7,391 nucleotides of DNA, from NCBI GenBank assembly GCA_025210575.1, contig JAOARK010000130.1, positions 1 through 7,391 on the forward strand, given 5' to 3'. Below the pieces are notes generated by a model, which saw only the letters and a list, made by a program, of their open reading frames with translations, ran no database searches and was not told the DNA's origin. Shown here in pieces: positions 1 through 6,048 of the stretch (within the stretch, counting starts at the first letter, position 1; every line of letters begins with the position of its first letter). The translations under genes were made by a program, and so were the position numbers. This stretch comes from Schleiferiaceae bacterium (GTDB lineage: Bacteria; Bacteroidota; Bacteroidia; Flavobacteriales; Schleiferiaceae).

Positions 1-1302
1 ATCAACGCCTAATTTCTTGGCGATGAGCATATTTAGTTTTTTCTTCAATTCAGGGATGTTTACGTGCTCTAACGCATCGTTAGAGAAGGCATACATCAAC
101 ATCGCTTTTGCTTCTCTTTCTGGTACTCCTCTAGAACGCAAGTAGAACAAAGCATCTTCATCTAGCTGTCCAACAGTACAACCGTGTGAACACTTCACAT
201 CGTCCGCGTATATCTCTAACTGAGGTTTTGTATCTACAGAAGCTTTGTCTGTAAGTAAGATGTTGTTGTTCGATTGGAAAGCATTGGTTTTTTGTGCATC
301 TCTGTGTACCATTACTTTTCCGTTAAATACACCTTTAGCATTGTCATCGTAAATACCTTTGTACAACTCACGGCTGTAGCAATTTGGGAATTGGTGATCT
401 GCTAATGTATGGTGATCTACATGCTGACCTTCTTCAATGATGGTAATTCCATCCATGTGAGATTCGATGTTCTCACCAACCATGAAGAAATTCAAGTTGT
501 TTCGTGTCAGTTTTCCTCCAAAAGAAAAAGTGCCCACATTTACATTGCTGTCTCTTTCTTGCTTAACAGAAGTATTGTCTACTAAAGTGGCAGTTTTGGC
601 ATCGTTTTGCACTTTGTAATAACTAACTCTAGCATTATTACCCGCGTAAATTTCTGTTACAGCATTGGTAAACACCATGTCGTTAGAAAGACTCTGGTGA
701 CGTTCTATAATTTTTACATCAGCGCCAGCTTCTGCAACAACCAAATTTCGAGGTTGAATCATTAGATTTTTACCTTCGTCTGTAGTAAAGTAAACCACTT
801 CAATTGGTTTGTCAACCACTTTGTTCTTTGGTATTCTGATAAAAGCTCCATCTTTAGAAAAAGCCGTATTCAACGCTACCATTGCCTCATCTTTAGGTGC
901 TATAGTAGAGAAGTAACTATCTAATACATCGGTGAATTTATTGAGTGCTGCACTAAAAGTGCAAACATCATAGTTCAAATGTGTAGTTTCAGAAAGCCAA
1001 GAACTGTATACTCCGTTTACGAAAACGATTTTATAAGTATCTACTTCATTTAAGAAATAACGTTTTACATCTTTAAACTCTAATGCCTTTTCTGTTTTAG
1101 GGAAAAGTTTAAAGTCGTTTTTAAGAATGGGCTTTAAGTTGGTATACTTCCATTCCTCATGACGTTTTGTTGGGAAGCCTAATTCCTCAAACGTATCTAT
1201 CGCTTTGCGTCTAATTGCGTGAATTGGTGTATCAGCTTCACCGTTTAGCTCGTTCTCGAACACGATAAAAGAAGATACCAATTTGTCTTTTAACTGCTCC
1301 AT
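1..1302 (-). CDS. sufD: Fe-S cluster assembly scaffold protein SufD (3' end cut by window edge)
   Basis: SufD is the partner of SufB and SufC in the cytosolic SufBCD scaffold and is needed for iron acquisition during Fe-S cluster assembly. I translated 434 codons from ATG at 1302-1300 to base 1 with no stop and no frameshift. SufD proteins of this phylum are about 435-440 residues, so only a few C-terminal residues are missing. The N-terminal helical part has the typical FPTKRHEEWKYTNL segment (about residues 33-46). It is followed by the beta-helix core, with LVVAEAGADVKIIERH near 190-205. The C-terminal core carries the signature KCSHGCTVGQL with C371, H373 and C375; H373 matches the conserved histidine known as H360 in E. 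coli SufD. The start overlaps the sufC stop by one base (TAATG on the minus strand), which suggests translational coupling. The sufS and sufE genes would be expected beyond the left edge, but this is not seen. Confidence 0.96.
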   Translation of the reverse strand, partial: MEQLKDKLVSSFIVFENELNGEADTPIHAIRRKAIDTFEELGFPTKRHEEWKYTNLKPILKNDFKLFPKTEKALEFKDVKRYFLNEVDTYKIVFVNGVYSSWLSETTHLNYDVCTFSAALNKFTDVLDSYFSTIAPKDEAMVALNTAFSKDGAFIRIPKNKVVDKPIEVVYFTTDEGKNLMIQPRNLVVAEAGADVKIIERHQSLSNDMVFTNAVTEIYAGNNARVSYYKVQNDAKTATLVDNTSVKQERDSNVNVGTFSFGGKLTRNNLNFFMVGENIESHMDGITIIEEGQHVDHHTLADHQFPNCYSRELYKGIYDDNAKGVFNGKVMVHRDAQKTNAFQSNNNILLTDKASVDTKPQLEIYADDVKCSHGCTVGQLDEDALFYLRSRGVPEREAKAMLMYAFSNDALEHVNIPELKKKLNMLIAKKLGVD

Positions 1303-2060
1303 TACTTAGCTGCTGCTAATTCGTTCTTAATCCAGTCGTATCCTTTTTCTTCTAACTCGTGAGCTAATGTTTTGTCTCCACTTTTAACGATTTTACCATC
1401 GTAAAGTACATGTACAAAATCAGGTACGATATAATCTAAAAGACGCTGGTAGTGTGTAATCACTACAACTGCATTGTCTTTGCTTTTTAATTTATTTACT
1501 CCGTTGGCAACAATTCTTAAAGCGTCAATATCTAGTCCAGAATCAGTCTCATCTAAGATGGCTAATTTTGGGTCTAGCATTGCCATTTGGAAGATCTCGT
1601 TGCGCTTTTTCTCACCACCTGAAAAACCTTCGTTTAGCGAACGGCTTAAGAAGCCTTTGTCCATTTCCAAAAGGTTCATTTTTTCACGCATTAACTTCAG
1701 CATTTCGCTAGCGCCCATAGGTTCTAAACCTTGAGCTTTTCTGCTTTCGTTAATCGCTGTTTTAATAAAGTTAGAAACACTAACTCCCGGGATTTCTATG
1801 GGGTATTGAAATGATAAGAAAACACCGTTGTGTGCTCTTTCTTCTGGAGCCATATCTAGGATGCTTTCTCCGTTTAATTCAATGTCACCGTGAGTAACTT
1901 CGTATTCTTCTCTACCAGCAATTACACTCGATAAAGTACTTTTTCCGGCTCCGTTAGGACCCATGATTGCGTGTACCTCTCCAGGTTTTACTTCAAGGTT
2001 TATTCCTTTTAGAATTTCGTTGTCTTCTATCCCAGCGTGGATGTCGTTAACTTTTAACAT
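1302..2060 (-). CDS. sufC: Fe-S cluster assembly ATPase SufC
   Basis: SufC is the ABC-type ATPase of the SufBCD complex. It dimerises on ATP binding and drives the conformational change that exposes the cluster-building site between SufB and SufD. It is soluble and not part of a transporter. The 252-residue length is normal for the family. All ABC motifs are intact: Walker A GPNGAGKST (34-42), Q-loop Q85 in LSFQYP, signature FSGGE (146-150) followed by the SufC-typical KKRNE, Walker B LAILDE (166-171), D-loop SGLD (174-177) and switch H203 in VITHYQR. The E171 catalytic base is present. It follows the membrane-protein gene with an 84-nt gap and overlaps sufD by one base. The start MLKVNDIHA is the usual SufC N-terminus. 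No promoter of its own could be recognised in the gap. Confidence 0.98.
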   Translation of the reverse strand: MLKVNDIHAGIEDNEILKGINLEVKPGEVHAIMGPNGAGKSTLSSVIAGREEYEVTHGDIELNGESILDMAPEERAHNGVFLSFQYPIEIPGVSVSNFIKTAINESRKAQGLEPMGASEMLKLMREKMNLLEMDKGFLSRSLNEGFSGGEKKRNEIFQMAMLDPKLAILDETDSGLDIDALRIVANGVNKLKSKDNAVVVITHYQRLLDYIVPDFVHVLYDGKIVKSGDKTLAHELEEKGYDWIKNELAAAK

Positions 2061-2144
2061 GCTTATCTAAAATTTATGATTTAAGATTTCGATTTATTGA
2101 AATAGTAAATCACACTAAGTTTTTAATTCTTTTAACTGTCGGCC
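2061..2144 (-). other. 84-nt gap before sufC with AT-rich inverted repeat
   Basis: This is the longest gap inside the suf operon. It contains a perfect 6-bp inverted repeat (GATTTA at 2091-2096 and TAAATC at 2106-2111, 9-nt loop) and GATTT repeated three times (2078, 2085, 2091). No TAnnTTTG promoter element was found on the sufC strand and no U-tract terminator is present. A weak mRNA stem that tunes sufC expression relative to the upstream gene is possible, but the element may be chance in AT-rich DNA. Confidence 0.3.
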
Positions 2145-3014
2145 TTAGCCTAATGCCTTTGTTTTACTTGGTTGTGGTAAATAAATGGCAAGTAACATAG
2201 CAATGGCAAAGCCGATTGTAATTAATGTCACTTCCATAATGTATTCACTTGGCATCACCCAAACTTCTTTAAAGAAATCCCAGCGACCCAAGATTTCTAC
2301 TACGTTCCAAAAAACAACAACAGTAGGTACTGCGTATCTAATTGCGGGTGCCATTCTGTTGAATTTTATCAACTTGCTCATTAAGTAGATGCTCCAGATT
2401 AATGATCCGAACATTACGGCATACGTAGCCCAATGCCTGTCGCCAGCAATCTTATCATCATAAACTACAAGTAATACGATATAGAACATCCAGATAACAA
2501 ATACCGTTTCTATAGCTGTGGTGTTTGCAAAGTTTTTCTTCTTATCTACTTTACCAAGCGGTAAATTCAAACCTGTCCATTTCTTTAAAGTCATAAAGAA
2601 GTTGCAACGTGTTTGGCTGTCTAAGAAAAAGTAAAGCGTTCCCGCGATAAGCAAACCAATACTTGAAGGCATAATCAAGTATTCTGGCTTTGTTACCACT
2701 TCCCCATTCTCCATTAAAGGAGCAACGTTTAATGTTTCTGCGATGTAAACGAATGAAAACTCTATAAAGCCCGTCCAGATGAACAAGCCTGCAAACAATC
2801 CTAAATAGGTTTGTGCGTTTTCGTTGCCTTCGTATTTCGTAGATATCAATAAGAATAGAACTCCTAAGAATCCTAAACCCATAGCACCCCAGTACATGTA
2901 TTCATGACCGATCTTTTCTATGAGTATCATTACTGTATGCCCCAATGGCATGGTAAATAACACTAAGATGAAAGCGAGAATACCTATAAGTGGCTTTTTG
3001 ATATTAACTGACAT
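2145..3014 (-). CDS. Uncharacterised polytopic membrane protein inside the suf operon
   Basis: I do not recognise this 289-residue family, and no function is assigned. It is clearly an integral inner-membrane protein with about eight hydrophobic segments (roughly 9-32, 41-58, 69-92, 113-131, 166-185, 195-212, 227-242 and 259-279). There is no cleavable signal peptide; the first segment follows MSVNIKKP, which suggests N-in. Charged or polar residues sit in or beside the membrane: H26, H37/E38, E85, E93, H194, E240 and E261. There is a single cysteine, C137, in the motif SQTRCNFFMTLKKW. A lysine-rich loop (K155-K160) lies between segments 4 and 5. The gene starts 7 nt after the sufB stop and lies 84 nt before sufC, on the same strand, so it is most likely cotranscribed with them. 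It could move or sense iron, sulfide or cysteine, or be an unrelated insertion. Nothing in the sequence decides this. Confidence 0.85.
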   Translation of the reverse strand: MSVNIKKPLIGILAFILVLFTMPLGHTVMILIEKIGHEYMYWGAMGLGFLGVLFLLISTKYEGNENAQTYLGLFAGLFIWTGFIEFSFVYIAETLNVAPLMENGEVVTKPEYLIMPSSIGLLIAGTLYFFLDSQTRCNFFMTLKKWTGLNLPLGKVDKKKNFANTTAIETVFVIWMFYIVLLVVYDDKIAGDRHWATYAVMFGSLIWSIYLMSKLIKFNRMAPAIRYAVPTVVVFWNVVEILGRWDFFKEVWVMPSEYIMEVTLITIGFAIAMLLAIYLPQPSKTKALG

Positions 3015-3021
3015 AACTATA

Positions 3022-4461
3022 TTATCCTACAGATCCTTCTAAACTAATTTCTAGTAGTTTTTGTGCCTCAACGGCAAATTCCATAGGTAGCTTGTTTAAC
3101 ACGTCTTTGCAGTAACCATTCACAATTAAAGCAATAGCTTCCTCGGTGCCAATCCCTCTTTGATTGCAGTAGAAGATTTGATCTTCTCCAATCTTAGAAG
3201 TGGTAGCCTCGTGTTCAACTTTGGCAGTTTTGTTTTGCGTTTCTATATAAGGGAAAGTATGCGCTCCGCTTGTAGAGCTCATCAATAAAGAGTCGCACTG
3301 CGAGAAGTTTCTAGCGTTTATGGCTCTAGGGCCAATCTTTACTAATCCTCTGTAAGAGTTGTCGCTAAACCCGGCAGAAATACCTTTAGAGATAATCGTA
3401 CTCTTGGTATTCTTTCCTAAGTGTAACATCTTTGTTCCTGTATCAGCTTGCTGGTAGTTATTGGTTACAGCCACTGAATAGAATTCTCCAACTGAGTTGT
3501 CGCCTTTCAAAACACAGCTTGGGTATTTCCAGGTAACAGCAGATCCAGTCTCCACTTGAGTCCAAGAGATTTTGGCGTTCTTTTCGCACATCCCTCTTTT
3601 GGTTACAAAGTTGAATACACCACCTTTTCCTTCTGCATCGCCAGGATACCAGTATTGTACCGTAGAATATTTGATTTCTGCGTCTTCAAGCGCAATCAAT
3701 TCCACAACGGCAGCGTGCAACTGATTTTCGTCTCTCTGTGGAGCGGTACAACCCTCAAGGTAAGAGCAGTAACTTCCTTTATCTGCCACTACTAATGTTC
3801 TTTCAAATTGGCCAGTTCCGGCTTCGTTAATACGGAAGTAAGTACTCAACTCAACAGGACATTTAACACCTTTTGGGATGTAACAAAAAGAGCCATCCGT
3901 GAAAACGGCAGAGTTTAGAGCTGCGTAAAAGTTGTCAGTTTTAGGAACAACCGTTCCGATGTGCTTTCTTACCAATTCAGGGTGCTCCTGAATCGCTTCG
4001 CTCATCGACATGAAAATGATGCCTAATTCTGCAAGTTTGTCTTTGAAAGTCGTAGCAACAGAAACAGAGTCAATAACCACATCCATGGCTACACCTGTCA
4101 ATTTCTTCTGCTCTTCAATAGAAATGCCAAGCTTGTCAAAAGTCTTCAATAACTCAGGGTCTACTTGGTCTAAGCTGTCTAACTGTACTTTTTCTTTTGG
4201 AGCAGAGTAGTAAGAGATAGCCTGAAAATCCGGTTTGTCGTAAGTGACGTTAGCCCATTCCGGCTCTTCCATGGCCGACCAAATTCTGAAGGCATCTAAT
4301 CGCCACTCTAACAACCATTGGGGTTCTTCCTTTTTGGCAGAGATCATTTTAATCACCTCTTCGCTAAGTCCAGCAGGAATTTTATCTGATTCTATATCTG
4401 TGGTAAAACCGTACTTGTATTCTGCTCCGGTTACCTCATTTAATAATTTTTCTTCGCTCAT
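3022..4461 (-). CDS. sufB: Fe-S cluster assembly scaffold protein SufB
   Basis: SufB is the core scaffold of the SufBCD complex; it receives sulfur from the desulfurase system and builds the nascent Fe-S cluster at its interface with SufD. The protein has 479 residues, against 495 in E. coli, and is highly conserved over its C-terminal two thirds. Recognisable stretches are DGSFCYIPKGVKCPVELS, SWTQVETGSAVTWKYPSC, GKNTKSTIISKGISAG and VEHEATTSKIGEDQ. The essential cluster-assembly residues are present: C389 in NFSQCDS corresponds to E. coli C405, and E418 in HEATTS corresponds to E. coli E434 with the same 29-residue spacing. The start at 4461 gives the usual N-terminus MSEEKLLNEVTG. It follows sufA by 57 nt and precedes the membrane protein by 7 nt. 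No promoter of its own was seen. Confidence 0.98.
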   Translation of the reverse strand: MSEEKLLNEVTGAEYKYGFTTDIESDKIPAGLSEEVIKMISAKKEEPQWLLEWRLDAFRIWSAMEEPEWANVTYDKPDFQAISYYSAPKEKVQLDSLDQVDPELLKTFDKLGISIEEQKKLTGVAMDVVIDSVSVATTFKDKLAELGIIFMSMSEAIQEHPELVRKHIGTVVPKTDNFYAALNSAVFTDGSFCYIPKGVKCPVELSTYFRINEAGTGQFERTLVVADKGSYCSYLEGCTAPQRDENQLHAAVVELIALEDAEIKYSTVQYWYPGDAEGKGGVFNFVTKRGMCEKNAKISWTQVETGSAVTWKYPSCVLKGDNSVGEFYSVAVTNNYQQADTGTKMLHLGKNTKSTIISKGISAGFSDNSYRGLVKIGPRAINARNFSQCDSLLMSSTSGAHTFPYIETQNKTAKVEHEATTSKIGEDQIFYCNQRGIGTEEAIALIVNGYCKDVLNKLPMEFAVEAQKLLEISLEGSVG

Positions 4462-4479
4462 TCTTCGTTTCGTTCGCTT

Positions 4480-4505
4480 CTTAAAGAGGTTTGCTTTTCT
4501 TTAAG
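4480..4505 (-). repeat. Perfect 8-bp inverted repeat in the sufA-sufB gap
   Basis: The arms CTTAAAGA (4480-4487) and TCTTTAAG (4498-4505) are perfectly complementary, with a 10-nt loop, and fill half of the 57-nt gap between sufA and sufB. In the suf transcript this could fold as a stem-loop. No U-tract follows on the minus strand, so it is not a standard intrinsic terminator. A processing, stabilising or attenuating role is inference. Confidence 0.5.
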
Positions 4506-4518
4506 CTATCCACGTTTA

Positions 4519-4848
4519 TTATACTGCAAAACTTTCTCCGCAACCACAGGTGCGTGAGGCATTTGGGTTATTGAAAGAGAACCCTTTTCCATTTAGACCG
4601 CCACTGTATTCCAATGTCGTTCCCAATAGATATAAGAGACTTTTCTTGTCTACCAAAATGCGAACGCCATTGTCTTCAAAGAGTTTATCTTCTTCGTTAC
4701 GTTCTGAGGTGAAATCCATTTTATATGAAAGCCCTGAACAACCGCCACTCTCAACGCCTACGCGGATATAGCCATTCTCAAGCTTCATTCCGTCTTCTTG
4801 CATTAAGGTAATCACCTTGTTTTTAGCTGTTTCTGATACGTTTATCAT
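4519..4848 (-). CDS. sufA: A-type Fe-S carrier protein (SufA/IscA/HesB family)
   Basis: This is a 109-residue A-type carrier that accepts Fe-S clusters from the SufBCD scaffold and passes them to target proteins. The whole protein is one HesB/IscA fold. The three ligand cysteines are present: C37 in SGGCSGLSY, and C101 and C103 in the C-terminal TCGCGESF. N-terminal residues 2-20 match the usual pattern of a helix leading into MQEDG. It is the first gene of the suf operon, 57 nt before sufB, and lies downstream of a good TAnnTTTG promoter with a short leader of about 26 nt. The name sufA rests on operon position; from sequence alone it could equally be labelled IscA or ErpA type. Confidence 0.95.
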   Translation of the reverse strand: MINVSETAKNKVITLMQEDGMKLENGYIRVGVESGGCSGLSYKMDFTSERNEEDKLFEDNGVRILVDKKSLLYLLGTTLEYSGGLNGKGFSFNNPNASRTCGCGESFAV

Positions 4849-4852
4849 GCTT

Positions 4853-4871
4853 ATTTAGATTGATTCTAAAT
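4853..4871. promoter_or_regulatory. Candidate Fur/PerR-family operator in the sufA leader
   Basis: A perfect 7-bp inverted repeat (ATTTAGA at 4853-4859, TCTAAAT at 4865-4871) contains the 15-mer TTAGATTGATTCTAA at 4855-4869. Read as a 7-1-7 box, it has six of seven arm positions symmetric. It closely resembles PerR-type boxes (TTATAATnATTATAA and variants with TTAGAAT arms). It lies just downstream of the sufA -7 element, about +3 to +21, where a bound repressor would block transcription. The alternative is an RNA hairpin at the 5' end of the transcript, 4 nt before the ATG. The regulator's identity is inferred. Confidence 0.45.
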
Positions 4872-4878
4872 TCGTTGG

Positions 4879-4886
4879 CAAATATA
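4879..4886 (-). promoter_or_regulatory. Bacteroidota-type promoter -7 element of the suf operon
   Basis: Read on the minus strand, 4886-4879 is TATATTTG, an exact match to the Bacteroidota -7 consensus TAnnTTTG. It predicts transcription starting near 4874 and a leader of about 26 nt before the sufA ATG. No clear TTG -33 element is found at the usual spacing; that region is instead occupied by an AT-rich dyad (4900-4914), which fits a promoter needing an activator or under repressor control. Confidence 0.7.
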
Positions 4887-4899
4887 AGTAATCCTCGTG

Positions 4900-4914
4900 T
4901 TTTAGCGCTTAAAA
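4900..4914. repeat. Short dyad at the -33 region of the sufA promoter
   Basis: TTTTA (4900-4904) and TAAAA (4910-4914) flank GCGCT, giving a 15-nt dyad centred at 4907. This is about 33 bases upstream of the predicted sufA transcription start, where the sigma factor's -33 contact would be. It may be a second protein-binding site, but such AT-rich dyads arise easily by chance. Confidence 0.25.
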
Positions 4915-4948
4915 TTTAGCTATTCGAGATAGAGGAAATCTATTTTAG

Positions 4949-4962
4949 TAGAGTCGATTCTA
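4949..4962. promoter_or_regulatory. Upstream palindrome related to the sufA leader box
   Basis: TAGAGTCGATTCTA is a 14-nt dyad in which six of seven pairs are Watson-Crick and the remaining one is G-T. It shares the exact 7-mer GATTCTA and a preceding TAGA with the box in the sufA leader, but with a spacer one base longer. The two GATTCTA copies start at 4862 and 4956, 94 nt apart, close to nine helical turns. It may be an auxiliary operator for sufA or one for the divergent gene; this is inferred from similarity only. Confidence 0.35.
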
Positions 4963-5046
4963 GTTCATCTTCCGTAAAAAATTAAGTATATGCGCTCTTT
5001 GTTAGTTTAATTCGAGTAAAATTTCAGAGAATTTGGCGAAATGTGT

Positions 5047-5054
5047 TAATTTTG
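5047..5054 (+). promoter_or_regulatory. Bacteroidota-type promoter -7 element of the HU-SPOR gene
   Basis: TAATTTTG is an exact match to TAnnTTTG and lies 34 nt upstream of the ATG at 5089. It predicts a start near 5059 and a leader of about 30 nt. The nearest upstream TTTG (5032-5035) is only 11 nt away, too close for a normal -33 element, so the -33 contact is unclear. Confidence 0.65.
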
Positions 5055-5088
5055 AGTTTGGCTTCAACGCAAAAAATAAGTTTCATTT

Positions 5089-6048
5089 ATGAGTATAGAT
5101 AAGCACATTAGTTCATTATTGTATCGTTTTGACCATGTAGTCATTTCTGGTTTTGGTGCATTTGTGTGTCAAGAATTTGGTGCTGAAGTAAATGAAGCTA
5201 CTCAGATGTTTATGCCTCCTACAAAACGCGTGATATTTCAATCAGCGGTGAAAGAAGGGAGTCATTTGTTGGAGAATGAAATTGCTACAAAAGCGAATAT
5301 TAGTTTCGATCAAGCAAAAGATGTTATTTCCAGAAGTGTTATACAATGGAAAAGTGCCCTTGGTAATGGCGAACACGTAAAATTAGAGGGTATAGGTCGT
5401 ATCTATCTTGGTTCCAATCAAGAGATTCAATTTCAATCTGAATTAAACGCAAACTTTGATGCGGATTCATTTGGTTTGTCCATATATCGTTTTCCTGTTC
5501 TTAAAGATCTAGAAGTTGAAGATGTTTTAAGACCAAATGCAATTCTTGAAAATGTAAAGCATCAAAAAACGTCAGTTTTATGGAAAAGGGTGGGGCTAGT
5601 TGCAGGATTAGCGGGTCTCATCTTTATTGGTTCTCATAAACCAGATTTCAATTCAATCGACTTTGCTTCATTTAACCCATTTAAATTCTCGAAAACTATA
5701 GAAGTGCCAATTGAAACTTCGATAGAGAAAAAAGATGTAGCAACAAAGGTTATTGAAGAAAGTGCTTTTGGAACTATTGAAACCAAGGTTTCCGAATTAC
5801 CAGCACTATACGAAATTACGGAGTCTAAGGATTTTCATGTAATCGTAGGGGCCTTTAAAGTTCAGGACAATGCGAGTGAGTTTTTAGTTAAACTTCGAAA
5901 TAGTGGTTTCGAAAATGCTGAGTACTTCTATGAAAAAGGGTTTTTTCGTGTAAGTGCTAATAACTTTAGCAATAGGGAAGAGGCAGTGAATTCACTTCCT
6001 GAAATCAAGGCTAAAATTCAAAATGGAGCTTGGATTTACCGCAGATAA
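5089..6048 (+). CDS. Membrane-anchored protein with CCDC81-type HU domains and a C-terminal SPOR domain
   Basis: This 319-residue protein has three parts. Residues 1-135 look like the two bacterial CCDC81-type HU domains: the first runs about 1-58 (SSLLYRFDHVVISGFGAFV), the second about 65-135 (ISFDQAKDVISRSV, then VKLEGIGRIYLG). A single hydrophobic segment follows at about 168-181, preceded by WKR, which predicts the N-terminus inside the cell. After an acidic and lysine-rich linker (about 205-245), residues 248-319 form a SPOR domain (FHVIVGAFKVQDNASEFLVKL to GAWIYRR). SPOR domains bind glycan strands stripped of peptide stems at division septa. The likely topology is therefore HU part in the cytoplasm and SPOR part in the periplasm. 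HU-related domains of this type may bind protein rather than DNA. A role in division or envelope organisation is inferred. It is divergent from sufA and 30 nt upstream of the thioesterase gene. Confidence 0.88.
   Translation: MSIDKHISSLLYRFDHVVISGFGAFVCQEFGAEVNEATQMFMPPTKRVIFQSAVKEGSHLLENEIATKANISFDQAKDVISRSVIQWKSALGNGEHVKLEGIGRIYLGSNQEIQFQSELNANFDADSFGLSIYRFPVLKDLEVEDVLRPNAILENVKHQKTSVLWKRVGLVAGLAGLIFIGSHKPDFNSIDFASFNPFKFSKTIEVPIETSIEKKDVATKVIEESAFGTIETKVSELPALYEITESKDFHVIVGAFKVQDNASEFLVKLRNSGFENAEYFYEKGFFRVSANNFSNREEAVNSLPEIKAKIQNGAWIYRR

Noticed and set aside
1474..1734. Plus-strand open frame of 86 codons opposite sufC
   Set aside because: It is the antisense of the ABC signature and Walker B region of sufC, which is fully conserved. 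No promoter or recognisable protein.
2141..2151. GGC-CTTA-GCC as a terminator after the membrane protein gene
   Set aside because: The stem is only 3 bp and there is no T-tract on the minus strand.
2185..2388. Plus-strand open frame of 67 codons opposite the membrane protein
   Set aside because: Antisense shadow of a well-supported membrane gene, with no start signal.
3556..3795. Plus-strand open frame of 79 codons opposite sufB
   Set aside because: Antisense shadow of conserved sufB sequence.
4010..4210. Plus-strand open frame of 66 codons opposite sufB
   Set aside because: Antisense shadow of conserved sufB sequence.
4244..4504. Plus-strand open frame of 86 codons opposite the sufB start
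   Set aside because: Antisense of the sufB N-terminus and the inverted-repeat gap. No promoter was found for it.
4550..4771. Plus-strand open frame of 73 codons opposite sufA
   Set aside because: Antisense shadow of sufA.
4929..4943. ATAGA and TCTAT inverted repeat as another operator
   Set aside because: The 5-bp AT-rich arms are expected by chance in this region, and the repeat does not match the other two palindromes in spacing.
4849..5088. A small RNA or small protein gene in the divergent region
   Set aside because: The region is accounted for by the two promoters and palindromes. No conserved-looking frame or terminator was seen.
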